IMG/VR virus record: IMGVR_UViG_3300035665_000231 | Location: 1 to 24,409 of that record | Length of the DNA stretch: 24,409 nt | Source of the DNA: a virus | Direction: 5' to 3' (one strand) | In this document: positions 14,751 through 21,874 of the stretch, in pieces | Numbering within the stretch: the stretch's first letter is position 1 | How the letters are laid out: the number at the start of each line of letters is the position of its first letter | Made by a program: the position numbers and the translations under genes | The notes under the pieces: generated by a model | What the model was told of the DNA's origin: nothing | Databases searched by the model: none | What the model saw: the letters and a program-made list of their open reading frames with translations, nothing else

Positions 14751-15254
14751 TTAAGCACCTAATTCGTTTATTTTTTTAGTAATTCGATTTATTCTTTCTG
14801 ATATTTTTCGCAATCTAGTCATTGATTCCCCCCAAAGAGTTCTCTGATCAACATTCATTTCGGTTTTTAATTTGAGTGCATGTTCAACCACTCTCTCAAC
14901 TTCATATATTGTTCTATTGATATTTTTAATAGAATCATTTATTTTTCTATTACTACTACGAGTTTCATCTCTACGAAATTCATTATATGTTCCTTCGTTT
15001 ATTACACCCATTGCCTGTTTGTAGACCGACTCTGAATGTATTTTCTTTTTCTTTGGAACAACAGTATATCCCATAGTTTCTGCATTTTCTTTGCTACTTT
15101 TTTCAAACTCTTTTTCACTTGGAGCAAATGCATTAGGAGTTTCATATCCTGGAACAGAAGCAGTTGTGCTCATTTCATCCAATGTGAGTTCTTCCACAAA
15201 CTCACGATATTCTCCCGATTCTTTTAATTTTTTTATGAAAGATTCAACTGACAT
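14751..15254 (-). CDS. Conserved head-module protein of unknown function (167 residues)
   Basis: 167 residues without a recognised domain. Residues 20-45 contain LTLDEMSTTASVPGYETPNA, a motif I associate with unassigned proteins of marine T4-like phages near gp21. Residues 60-85 are basic (VPKKKKIHSES), and 95-167 are helical with IYEVERVVEHALKLKTEM and RLRKISERINRITKKINELG. This last part parallels the C-terminal domain of the DUF3008 protein, giving two related helical domains on either side of gp21. No membrane segment or signal peptide is present. ATG 15254 has AAGGT upstream, and the stop codon is one base from the gp21 start. I infer a minor prohead or core component from context only. 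Confidence 0.75.
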   Translation of the reverse strand: MSVESFIKKLKESGEYREFVEELTLDEMSTTASVPGYETPNAFAPSEKEFEKSSKENAETMGYTVVPKKKKIHSESVYKQAMGVINEGTYNEFRRDETRSSNRKINDSIKNINRTIYEVERVVEHALKLKTEMNVDQRTLWGESMTRLRKISERINRITKKINELGA

Positions 15255-15262
15255 ATGATACC

Positions 15263-15586
15263 TTATTTAGAAACTTGATTTTTTATTAAAGCATAAACAG
15301 GACCATTGGTATCTACTTTAACAGATGTAACAGATAATTCAAATATACGTTGTGAACCAGCAAGAACTGCAAGCGGAATATCACCACCTTTTGAAAGTGA
15401 TGCAGTTCCGGTTGTTGATGCAGGGACTATTAACCCGCCAACTCCAAAATTTGAACCTGTAAAATAAGTCGTTGTTCCACTTGAACAAGTTATAGATTGT
15501 AAAAATTTTCCAGGATGTCCTTTTCTTTCAAAATCGTTTGCTTGTGATGCGGGAAAATTATATGGGTGAATTTCATTTGATGACAT
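15263..15586 (-). CDS. Small strand-rich virion-type protein (107 residues)
   Basis: 107 residues. The N terminus (MSSNEIHPYNFPASQANDFE) leads into a likely beta-rich domain made of short hydrophobic/Gly/Ser/Thr segments: GKFLQSITCSSGTTTYFTGS, then IVPASTTGTASLSKGGDIPL, a FELSVTSVKV strand and a final VYALIKNQ strand. I see no catalytic motif, signal peptide or membrane segment. A ribosome site GGAG lies before ATG 15586, which shares one base with the stop of the upstream gene (TAATG), so expression is coupled. Size and composition fit a small structural or decoration protein, but no family is recognised. Position between portal and protease genes suggests a head or neck component. Confidence 0.72.
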   Translation of the reverse strand: MSSNEIHPYNFPASQANDFERKGHPGKFLQSITCSSGTTTYFTGSNFGVGGLIVPASTTGTASLSKGGDIPLAVLAGSQRIFELSVTSVKVDTNGPVYALIKNQVSK

Positions 15587-16428
15587 TATTTACTCCACGA
15601 TAAATCTTCTATTACACTATAATAACGAAGAAGTGCTGAAATATGATTTTCTTCTATCTTTTTTACATTCTGATATTCTTCTAAAAGGTTTACAATTTCT
15701 TGTAATTTTATTTTTAACGATTTATCATTTATTCTATGCATATTTTTTGTGAACAATCTTTTTATAGTTACCGCCTCCGTTTGAACAAGAGACTTTAAGT
15801 TATTGGTATTGCTAACATTCTCAATATATTCTCGCAACAACACCTTTTGTGATTCAGAAAGATTACTATATTTTGTGTTAAATTTTTCAACCAAATATTT
15901 GTATGCTAATAAACGAACTTCTTTTGGTTCGTTTATTATTCCACTACTCTCTGATATTACAGAATTTTTTATTTTTGATGTTATATTTTCAAGGATTGTT
16001 ATTCTTGATTTCGTAATTTCAACGGGATTATCTAGTTCATTATATTCAAAAATCTTGTATATTGATGCCAATAATTTGTAATTATTAACCTTTGTTTGAA
16101 AAAATGAATCTATTTCAAAATTTTCTTTGATAGTTTTAATCAATTCATATTTTTCATTCTGCAATTTATTTTTGTTTAACCCTCTACGAGCTTTTAATGC
16201 AGCTTCTATAAGCATATTTGCTTTAGTATCAGACTTAAATCTTTCATCAGAAAGAGTCTTATAGAGTCTATACTCTTTAATAAGCTCTGTATTCTTATTA
16301 AAAAATTTTTTCAATATCTGTATTGATACTGATTCATTTGAAGAAATGATGTCCGATGTTATTTGTCTTGTTAATAACTCGAACAACATTGCAGTATTTT
16401 TAAACTTTGAATGTTTTATTTTCTTCAT
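15586..16428 (-). CDS. Helical head-module protein downstream of portal (280 residues)
   Basis: 280 residues, nearly all helical and Lys-rich. It opens MKKIKHSKFKNTAMLFELLT and continues with RQITSDIISSNESVSIQILK; a middle block FFQTKVNNYKLLASIYKIFE looks well structured. I recognise the opening as one that recurs in unassigned proteins of T4-like marine phages but cannot give a function. No membrane segment, signal peptide or enzyme motif is seen. ATG 16428 has AAGGA four bases upstream, and a TATTTAT box lies 35 bases before it. It starts a run of tightly packed genes (107-residue, 167-residue, gp21, DUF3008, bS21) and so may be the first gene of that transcript. A scaffold, core or portal-associated role is inferred from position. 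Confidence 0.75.
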   Translation of the reverse strand: MKKIKHSKFKNTAMLFELLTRQITSDIISSNESVSIQILKKFFNKNTELIKEYRLYKTLSDERFKSDTKANMLIEAALKARRGLNKNKLQNEKYELIKTIKENFEIDSFFQTKVNNYKLLASIYKIFEYNELDNPVEITKSRITILENITSKIKNSVISESSGIINEPKEVRLLAYKYLVEKFNTKYSNLSESQKVLLREYIENVSNTNNLKSLVQTEAVTIKRLFTKNMHRINDKSLKIKLQEIVNLLEEYQNVKKIEENHISALLRYYSVIEDLSWSK

Positions 16429-16463
16429 TTTTCCTTATACCTGTTTGTGTACACTTTCATAGA

Positions 16464-16470
16464 ATAAATA
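16464..16470 (-). promoter_or_regulatory. Candidate late promoter box TATTTAT upstream of the 280-residue gene
   Basis: The coding strand has CTATATTTATTC, 35 bases before ATG 16428. It lies in the loop of a weak 6-bp inverted repeat (ACTTTC/GAAAGT). No strong terminator precedes it, so transcription from the portal gene may also continue through. Confidence 0.42.
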
Positions 16471-16479
16471 TAGAGAAAG

Positions 16480-18345
16480 TTACAATTCATCTAATAAATT
16501 GTTTTCATCGAGTAAATTTGGTTCATTTTCTTGTTTTATAGACCGTTTAAGACTTTCTGATATTATTTTTTTTGTTTTAATTTTAATACCAGACATACTA
16601 TCTATCAATTTTTCAACATTTTTATTTTCAAGGGATAGTGGTGAACCACCTTTACTATTAACCTTCGGTGAATTATTCACCTTTAATGTATTACCAACAT
16701 CTTTCATTCCAATAGGATCACGCCCAAATGGACTCTTATCCGTTCCATAGTTTAAGTTTTTAGCAGGTCTACCCGCACCTGGCCAACCACCTTCTGGAAC
16801 TTCAACATCATTTATTACTTTAGCACCACCACGAATCTGCATACTTGCAATATCGTGAGGAGTTCCGAAAGACTCTTTTGTTACAGCAGGATCATTTCCT
16901 TCATTTTCAATTTGTTTCTGACGGAATGCGTGTTTAATATCTTCAAGAACTTCATTCTTTTCAAATTCAGCTTCGTCTTCTGATAAATTGAATATGTTTG
17001 AATAAATATACTTCAATGAAAATAGTTTTTTCTCAATTAGTGTTCCAGCCAAATCCACTCTTTCTTTCATAAGAGCAACTTTTTCTTGTTCGTAGATAAT
17101 AGATGGACCGGTTAATCCCAACTCAAAGTTTACTAAATCTGCATTCTCATACCCCTGTGCATATAAATGAACAATGGCAATTTTTGTTAATTCAGAAACT
17201 ACAATTCTTTGTATTCTTTCTATTGTTCTGGCAAAACGAATATCAAGAGCTGCAAGTGTTGCCTTACCTTCTACCCTTTCATCATAGCCCAAATATGGTT
17301 TCGGAACTTTCAGAGCAGCGAATATTTTTGAACGTAAATACTCAATATCTTGTATAGAATCATATTGTAAACCAGCAAGTGTTTCAATGGTGGTTCCAGA
17401 TTGACCCCCACGAACTGGAAGATAAAAGTCTTCCAAAAGATTTTGCATATTAAAACGAAGATTATAGTCACCGGTCTGTTCATTGATGATAGGTGTTTTC
17501 TTCATTCTATTCATAAGATTGTTCATGTATTGATCTACTTCTGCCGGTGGGATGTTACCAATATCAACTTTGAATATCCTTTTTTCAGGCGCACGCATAA
17601 TACGATGTATCAACATCGCATCTTCCATTAGTAACAACTGTTTGAAAAGTTTTCTAGCACCTTCCAACATGGATTTACCATACGGTAAAAAGTTAGTATC
17701 ACCTAGAAGACGAAAATGAGCAATTTCATAATTCTGAAATTCCCCCTTACCGAGAGGACCCTCGTAGATAAATTTTGTCATATAGATATGTTCTGGATCA
17801 GTTCCTTCCTCTCTTTGCATTTCATACGGAGAAAATGGAACAACATTAGTTACACCCAATTCATCTTTTACATCAAGGTACAAATAAAAATCACCATATT
17901 TACAGAGATTACGAATCCACGGCCAAAGATTATATTCTATATTAAGAACATCATAAAAAAGGTTACGAAGTATTTTTCTTATATTATCATTATCGGTTCG
18001 TATGGTTAGTACATCACCTTGATCATTTTTTAGAGTGCTTTCATCTGAATATATGTCAAGAGCAGATGAAATAATGGCATCGGTGTCCATTGCCTCATAA
18101 TCGGTGTACAAGTCTATCTTTGTAGCAGAAAAAGAGTTATACTGGTTGTATACAGAAATAGGAGTTCCCTTTGTTCCATGCAATCGACCATATCTGTCAA
18201 TAACTTTTGATGTATGAGGGTTCCCATCACCTTGATACCTTGCAGTATCAACGACTTTTAATTTTTTACCACCAACATTACGAACAACAACATTAGTTGA
18301 AAAAAGTGTTTTTAACCTATCAAATAATGATTTTTTCTGTGCCAT
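16480..18345 (-). CDS. 20: Portal protein, gp20-like
   Basis: Dodecameric vertex ring through which DNA is packaged and ejected; it also nucleates prohead assembly. 621 residues (T4 gp20 524). Characteristic blocks include YTDYEAMDTDAIISSALDIY near 80-100, 'LFYDVLNIEYNLWPWIRNLC' near 125-150, 'LMEDAMLIHRIMRAPEKRIF' near 240-260, 'DFYLPVRGGQSGTTIETLAG' near 310-330, and 'KVPKPYLGY' near 350. The C-terminal 100 residues are Gly/Asn/Pro-rich and charged, probably disordered, with possible L-x-E sites. ATG 18345 has AGGTGA three bases upstream, and a TATTTAT box is 32 bases away. It follows the terminase gene after a 59-base gap, an order unlike T4, where sheath and tube genes lie between 17 and 20. 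Confidence 0.95.
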   Translation of the reverse strand: MAQKKSLFDRLKTLFSTNVVVRNVGGKKLKVVDTARYQGDGNPHTSKVIDRYGRLHGTKGTPISVYNQYNSFSATKIDLYTDYEAMDTDAIISSALDIYSDESTLKNDQGDVLTIRTDNDNIRKILRNLFYDVLNIEYNLWPWIRNLCKYGDFYLYLDVKDELGVTNVVPFSPYEMQREEGTDPEHIYMTKFIYEGPLGKGEFQNYEIAHFRLLGDTNFLPYGKSMLEGARKLFKQLLLMEDAMLIHRIMRAPEKRIFKVDIGNIPPAEVDQYMNNLMNRMKKTPIINEQTGDYNLRFNMQNLLEDFYLPVRGGQSGTTIETLAGLQYDSIQDIEYLRSKIFAALKVPKPYLGYDERVEGKATLAALDIRFARTIERIQRIVVSELTKIAIVHLYAQGYENADLVNFELGLTGPSIIYEQEKVALMKERVDLAGTLIEKKLFSLKYIYSNIFNLSEDEAEFEKNEVLEDIKHAFRQKQIENEGNDPAVTKESFGTPHDIASMQIRGGAKVINDVEVPEGGWPGAGRPAKNLNYGTDKSPFGRDPIGMKDVGNTLKVNNSPKVNSKGGSPLSLENKNVEKLIDSMSGIKIKTKKIISESLKRSIKQENEPNLLDENNLLDEL

Positions 18346-18377
18346 TTGTCACCTATTTTGTATACTGTAAACTTAAT

Positions 18378-18384
18378 ATAAATA
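18378..18384 (-). promoter_or_regulatory. Candidate late promoter box TATTTAT for the portal gene
   Basis: The coding strand reads CATATTTATATTAAG, 32 bases before the portal ATG and downstream of the terminase stop codon. The same extended sequence, CATATTTATATTA, occurs before the small coiled-coil gene at 2192-2198. No hairpin terminator is seen in this gap. Confidence 0.48.
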
Positions 18385-18404
18385 TGTAGTAAAAATTAGA
18401 AACG

Positions 18405-19997
18405 TTATTTTATTAACCATGTTAGGTCTTCGTTTTGACCATTCACGGTCATACTCCAACCATCGCGGTCATCACCGTATTGATATGATGGTTTAAGTGG
18501 TGTTGTTGATTTTCCCATGTAATCTAAACTCATTCTTGTCTTCATCAGTCCCTCTTGACGAAGTTTTATTGCGGTATCTCTAACCCAAAGACCAATCGCA
18601 AATGACATAACCAAGTCATCTTTATATCCATTTTGTGCCTCTGCCTTTGAACCATTCCAAACAAATACAAGAAGTTCTTCCGTCAATCTTGCAGATTTTA
18701 CTATCGGTGTTCTTTCACGGAAATATGTTTCCAATTTAGAAATAAGAAGTGGTCTTGTTTTTGCACTTGTTGTAAATCCAGGAACCATTTGTGATTTATC
18801 TTTTAAGTCATAACCTTTTGGTATCTGTATAGATGGATCGATATAACCGTCTTCTTTGTAAGTGTAATAAAGATTTGGATAACCTCTATCAATAATTTGT
18901 TGAATAACCGCCCAACCAACATTGGCATTTTCAACTACTAACATTGCATCATTGTATTCTGTGGCAACTGATACTAACATATTGCCATATGATTTTGTAT
19001 CAAGTTTTCCACGATATTCTGCAACTTGTTCTAAATTATCTATGTCAAGAACATGAAATGCTGAATTATCGTTTCCATCACCACGCGCAACATCGGCTAC
19101 AACAATGTAAGTTTTATTGGGATCAGGATAATCCCAAATCCAATAAGCATCCTCTGCACCACGTTTTTCTTTCGGTTCACAAACATAAGTTTCTCTATAC
19201 CATTGAACCAATTCACCATCAATCACAGAACGACCAGATGCAAGAAAGTTTCCATCACATTCTTGTTTTGCCAAATCTGGTCCGAGAAGATCATCTTGTT
19301 CGTCTCTCCACGATTGATCACGGTCTGGATGGACTTGCCATAATAATTCTATTGGATTGAATGAACTTTCTTTTAGTATTGCCTTTACCCATTGTTTATG
19401 ATAAAAGTTACCAACACCGTTTGGGGTAGAGTTAATAATTGCAGTTCCACCAGTTGCAAGTGTTTGTTGTGCGGATGCCCATATTTTATCTATATCATCA
19501 ATAAAGGCGGCCTCGTCTATAATAAGAAGCGAAAGTGCCTCAGAACGAGCAGAATCAGCAGCGGCAGAAACGGCTTTAATCTGTGAACCGTTCTTAAAAC
19601 GAAGTGACAATTTATTATCTTCTTGAACACCCGTTTTCAACCAACTTGGAAGATTATCATACATAACACGAACTTTTGTAACCAAGTTCTTCGCAGTCTC
19701 CTGTTTCGTTGCAATAACAAGAATGTTTTTATCTTGATTAAATAACATCAACCAAAGAGAATAACCAGCAATAAGTGTGGATATACCCAACTGACGAGAT
19801 TTAAGAACTATATTCCATCGATTATTGTTAAATTCTTTTACAACATCTTCTTGGAATGGATATAATTCAAATAGTATTTTGCCACGAGTTGGGTGTTGAA
19901 TCTTTGCATACCTTTTCATAAAATATACAGGATTACTTGCACACTTAGCAAATTCCTCTTTGATTATGTCTTTAAGATTTTTATTCGATTGACTCAT
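18405..19997 (-). CDS. 17: Terminase large subunit, gp17-like
   Basis: ATP-driven DNA packaging motor and headful nuclease. 530 residues (T4 gp17 610). ATPase: the P-loop region KSRQLGIST at 66-74 is a variant Walker A with Lys before Arg-Gln rather than in the usual GKT; Walker B LLIIDEAAF is at 157-165; coupling motif INSTPNG at 188-194. Nuclease (RNase H-like): acidic residues in VVADVARGDG (Asp302), VVENANVGW (Glu356) and KDDLVMSFA (Asp460/461). ATG 19997 is chosen because it overlaps the previous stop codon as ATGA; an in-frame ATG at 20048 lies inside the upstream gene and adds 17 poorly supported residues. No small terminase gene is apparent in this window. Identification is secure. 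Confidence 0.95.
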   Translation of the reverse strand: MSQSNKNLKDIIKEEFAKCASNPVYFMKRYAKIQHPTRGKILFELYPFQEDVVKEFNNNRWNIVLKSRQLGISTLIAGYSLWLMLFNQDKNILVIATKQETAKNLVTKVRVMYDNLPSWLKTGVQEDNKLSLRFKNGSQIKAVSAAADSARSEALSLLIIDEAAFIDDIDKIWASAQQTLATGGTAIINSTPNGVGNFYHKQWVKAILKESSFNPIELLWQVHPDRDQSWRDEQDDLLGPDLAKQECDGNFLASGRSVIDGELVQWYRETYVCEPKEKRGAEDAYWIWDYPDPNKTYIVVADVARGDGNDNSAFHVLDIDNLEQVAEYRGKLDTKSYGNMLVSVATEYNDAMLVVENANVGWAVIQQIIDRGYPNLYYTYKEDGYIDPSIQIPKGYDLKDKSQMVPGFTTSAKTRPLLISKLETYFRERTPIVKSARLTEELLVFVWNGSKAEAQNGYKDDLVMSFAIGLWVRDTAIKLRQEGLMKTRMSLDYMGKSTTPLKPSYQYGDDRDGWSMTVNGQNEDLTWLIK

Positions 19998-20365
19998 TGA
20001 ACTACCAACACTATTCCTAAGACGGAAGCGGCTCCGGTTAAGAACCACAGAAATTTATTATCATACCAACGTGGTTGTAATTCTTCATTTATCTTTTCAA
20101 GTTCTTTGCTTCTTTTTTGACAAGCATCAATAACTTGATCACGGTTTCTTAGTTGTTTGAGAAACATATCAGACCGAGATTGATATAAGTCTATTACAGT
20201 ATCTTGTGCATCAACCACCGTTTTTAAATAATCAACTGAATCTCTAATTAGTTGAATTTTATTTGCCAGTAAAGTTATTTCCGTTTTATTGAAACAGTAA
20301 ACTGAATCTTTCTCTGTAGCAAACAAATTTGAGGTCAAAAATATTAAAGCAAAAACATATTTCAT
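19994..20365 (-). CDS. Secreted/anchored coiled-coil protein, possible lysis (spanin-type) component
   Basis: About 123 residues: an N-terminal hydrophobic signal-like segment (MKYVFALIFLTSNLFA), then a polar coiled-coil region rich in Asp, Lys, Gln and Leu (LANKIQLIRDSVDYLKTVVD, QRSKELEKINEELQ), and a C-terminal membrane segment (FLWFLTGAASVLGIVLVV). There is no lipobox cysteine, so it is not a classic outer-membrane lipoprotein spanin. It follows another membrane-anchored coiled-coil gene with a near-overlap and overlaps terminase by four bases (ATGA). I prefer ATG 20365; GTG 20371 overlaps the preceding stop codon and gives two more residues. The pair resembles spanins or holin-associated proteins; it could also be an envelope protein of other function. 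Confidence 0.62.
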   Translation of the reverse strand: MKYVFALIFLTSNLFATEKDSVYCFNKTEITLLANKIQLIRDSVDYLKTVVDAQDTVIDLYQSRSDMFLKQLRNRDQVIDACQKRSKELEKINEELQPRWYDNKFLWFLTGAASVLGIVLVVQ

Positions 20366-20367
20366 AA

Positions 20368-20706
20368 TCACTCACTTAAAAATTTGTTGATATACTTAAT
20401 TGCATCATTTGAATTTTTTATGATAGGTTTTCTTTTTTTATTGAAAGATTTTTTAACATCTTCTAGATTATCTTTTTTTACATTCAATATAGAATCCATT
20501 ATGTCCGCACGTTTTTTCAATTCAATATAATCATATTGATATTTGTTTATCAATGCCTCCAAACTATCTTTTGTTTTTGTTGAAGACTTCATTTGTTCTT
20601 TTGAACGATTGTTGTCATAAACTACATAAACAAAAAGTATTGCAAATACAGAAATGGCAAAAATTTTTATGTAGTTGCCAATTCTTTTTTCCAAAACATT
20701 TTCCAT
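20368..20706 (-). CDS. Small membrane-anchored coiled-coil protein, possible inner spanin
   Basis: 112 residues. Residues about 13-29 are a membrane segment (IKIFAISVFAILFVYVVY) after a short basic head; the rest is a charged coiled coil (SLEALINKYQYDYIELKKRA and onward) ending KYINKFLSE. One N-terminal anchor plus a periplasmic coiled coil is the architecture of an inner-membrane spanin (Rz type), which joins an outer partner to disrupt the envelope at lysis. The partner would be the next gene, which overlaps it closely. ATG 20706 has AAAGGA upstream and follows the DUF5872-like gene by two bases. No endolysin or holin is recognisable in the window. The spanin call is by architecture only. 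Confidence 0.6.
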   Translation of the reverse strand: MENVLEKRIGNYIKIFAISVFAILFVYVVYDNNRSKEQMKSSTKTKDSLEALINKYQYDYIELKKRADIMDSILNVKKDNLEDVKKSFNKKRKPIIKNSNDAIKYINKFLSE

Positions 20707-20708
20707 TT

Positions 20709-21053
20709 TTAATCCTTTGTATACGTTGAAACCATTTTTGCTCTACCACGACCGGTAGCACCTTTTTTTCTCTTTCGTGTTACGGCACTTCTTTTTTGCT
20801 TGGATGACATAGAAGCAGCTTTTGATGCAGGAACGCATTTTGGATATGCTCTTTTGCCACCTTTTCTGGCTTTACTACCAGCAGAAGCGCCACATGGAGG
20901 ATGGCCACCACTTTTTTTCTTACGAGAAATATCAACCCATTTTTCTCTAAACCAACCGGTTAATCCACCACTGGGTTTTTTTCCTTCGATCAGAACCGAA
21001 CGAAAGTATTCTCTGATTATTTCTCTAACAATATTTTCTGTGCATTTATTCAT
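20709..21053 (-). CDS. DUF5872-like small basic protein
   Basis: 114 residues, strongly basic. After an N-terminal helix (CTENIVREIIREYFRSVLIE) the protein reads SGGLTGWFREKWVDISRKKK, then GGHPPCGASAG, YPKCVPASKAASMSSKQKRS and ends in a Lys/Arg/Gly-rich tail. The WVDI...PCG...YPKCVP pattern is that of DUF5872-type proteins found in marine phages and some bacteria; no function is assigned. The two Cys and one His could bind metal. The helix ends LIE|G, a possible prohead-protease site. I chose ATG 21053, the second of two close ATGs; no Shine-Dalgarno precedes either and a TATTTAT box ends four bases upstream. The basic composition suggests nucleic-acid binding, perhaps inside the capsid. Confidence 0.75.
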   Translation of the reverse strand: MNKCTENIVREIIREYFRSVLIEGKKPSGGLTGWFREKWVDISRKKKSGGHPPCGASAGSKARKGGKRAYPKCVPASKAASMSSKQKRSAVTRKRKKGATGRGRAKMVSTYTKD

Positions 21054-21057
21054 ACAC

Positions 21058-21064
21058 ATAAATA
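21058..21064 (-). promoter_or_regulatory. TATTTAT box abutting a start codon (possible leaderless promoter)
   Basis: The coding strand reads CTATATTTATGTGTATG, so the box ends four bases before ATG 21053 and its last bases form an alternative ATG. No ribosome site is present. The arrangement repeats that at 6343-6349. Confidence 0.38.
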
Positions 21065-21104
21065 TAGGTTTAATTATTTTTAATCAATATATGTAATTAG
21101 TATG

Positions 21105-21851
21105 TCAAGTCAATAAGTATCTAGCATATGGTATCTTAAATTTTTTCGATACTTCTAAATTTGCTCCGTGTGTTGATTCGCCATGTATCCAGTCTGATTG
21201 TGCATATTCATCTTCATTTAGTTTATATGTATTGAATATTGATTCAATTTTTTCTTGTATTTCTTCTTTTTTTTGTTTACGATATTCTGAAATATCGGTT
21301 TTGTAATTTGAATATATTTCCAACCAATTATCCCAACCAATTTTTGGTTCTTGCATAACATATGTGTATTTTGCATCAACTACTCTATCTTCCACAATTC
21401 GATCATCTATAAAAGTCAGTATGTCATCCAGAGAAAATGATCCATAAATTTCAGTTTGACGACCTGTAAAATTTATTTCATCCTCATAATTCGGTGGATG
21501 ATTGTGTACCGTTATCCCATCTTTTAGACTTAAAATAAAAGATCTAGTATCAGAGCTGATTACAACCTGTTCATTATCACCCTTTATTATTTTAAATTTA
21601 TCTTCCATTTTGTTAGTAATAAGTAAATGTTCAATAGGATTTTTTCTATATTTTTTTTCAAATTTTTTAATTATATCCATTTTTGATCCATATCCACCAA
21701 CTGGATATACACTTATTGCCTCTCGAATCAAACGTTTTTCATTTATATTTGCTTGATCATTAATATATGTTTCATCGATTACTTCATCTGAAATTAATTT
21801 TTTTGCTGCATTTTTTAAATACGAATCATTAATATTGATTGTTTCTGCCAT
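21105..21851 (-). CDS. HxHP/SxxD-motif protein, tandem paralogue 3
   Basis: 248 residues. Shares with the next two upstream genes a YPVGGYG block (49-55), a VHNHP motif (His116, His118), SLDD at 140-143, a KYTYVMQEPKIGWDNW segment at 161-176 and a C-terminal HGESTHGANLEVSKKFKIPY block at 223-242. HxH followed by SxxD is the arrangement of JAMM/MPN-type metal sites, though the spacing from HxH to Ser is longer here (an insertion of about 10 residues) and the third ligand Glu is not obvious. The N-terminal 45 residues are acidic and variable. ATG 21851 has only a weak GAG. It is the last of three same-strand genes with 21-24-base gaps, so they form one operon. Function unknown; a hydrolase or binding domain is a guess. 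Confidence 0.75.
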   Translation of the reverse strand: MAETININDSYLKNAAKKLISDEVIDETYINDQANINEKRLIREAISVYPVGGYGSKMDIIKKFEKKYRKNPIEHLLITNKMEDKFKIIKGDNEQVVISSDTRSFILSLKDGITVHNHPPNYEDEINFTGRQTEIYGSFSLDDILTFIDDRIVEDRVVDAKYTYVMQEPKIGWDNWLEIYSNYKTDISEYRKQKKEEIQEKIESIFNTYKLNEDEYAQSDWIHGESTHGANLEVSKKFKIPYARYLLT

Positions 21852-21874
21852 TTTATCTCAAACCATTTAGTAAA

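Noticed and set aside
19998-20048. Longer terminase start at ATG 20048
   Set aside because: Lies inside the upstream gene, without a ribosome site; the ATGA overlap at 19994-19997 is a typical coupled start.
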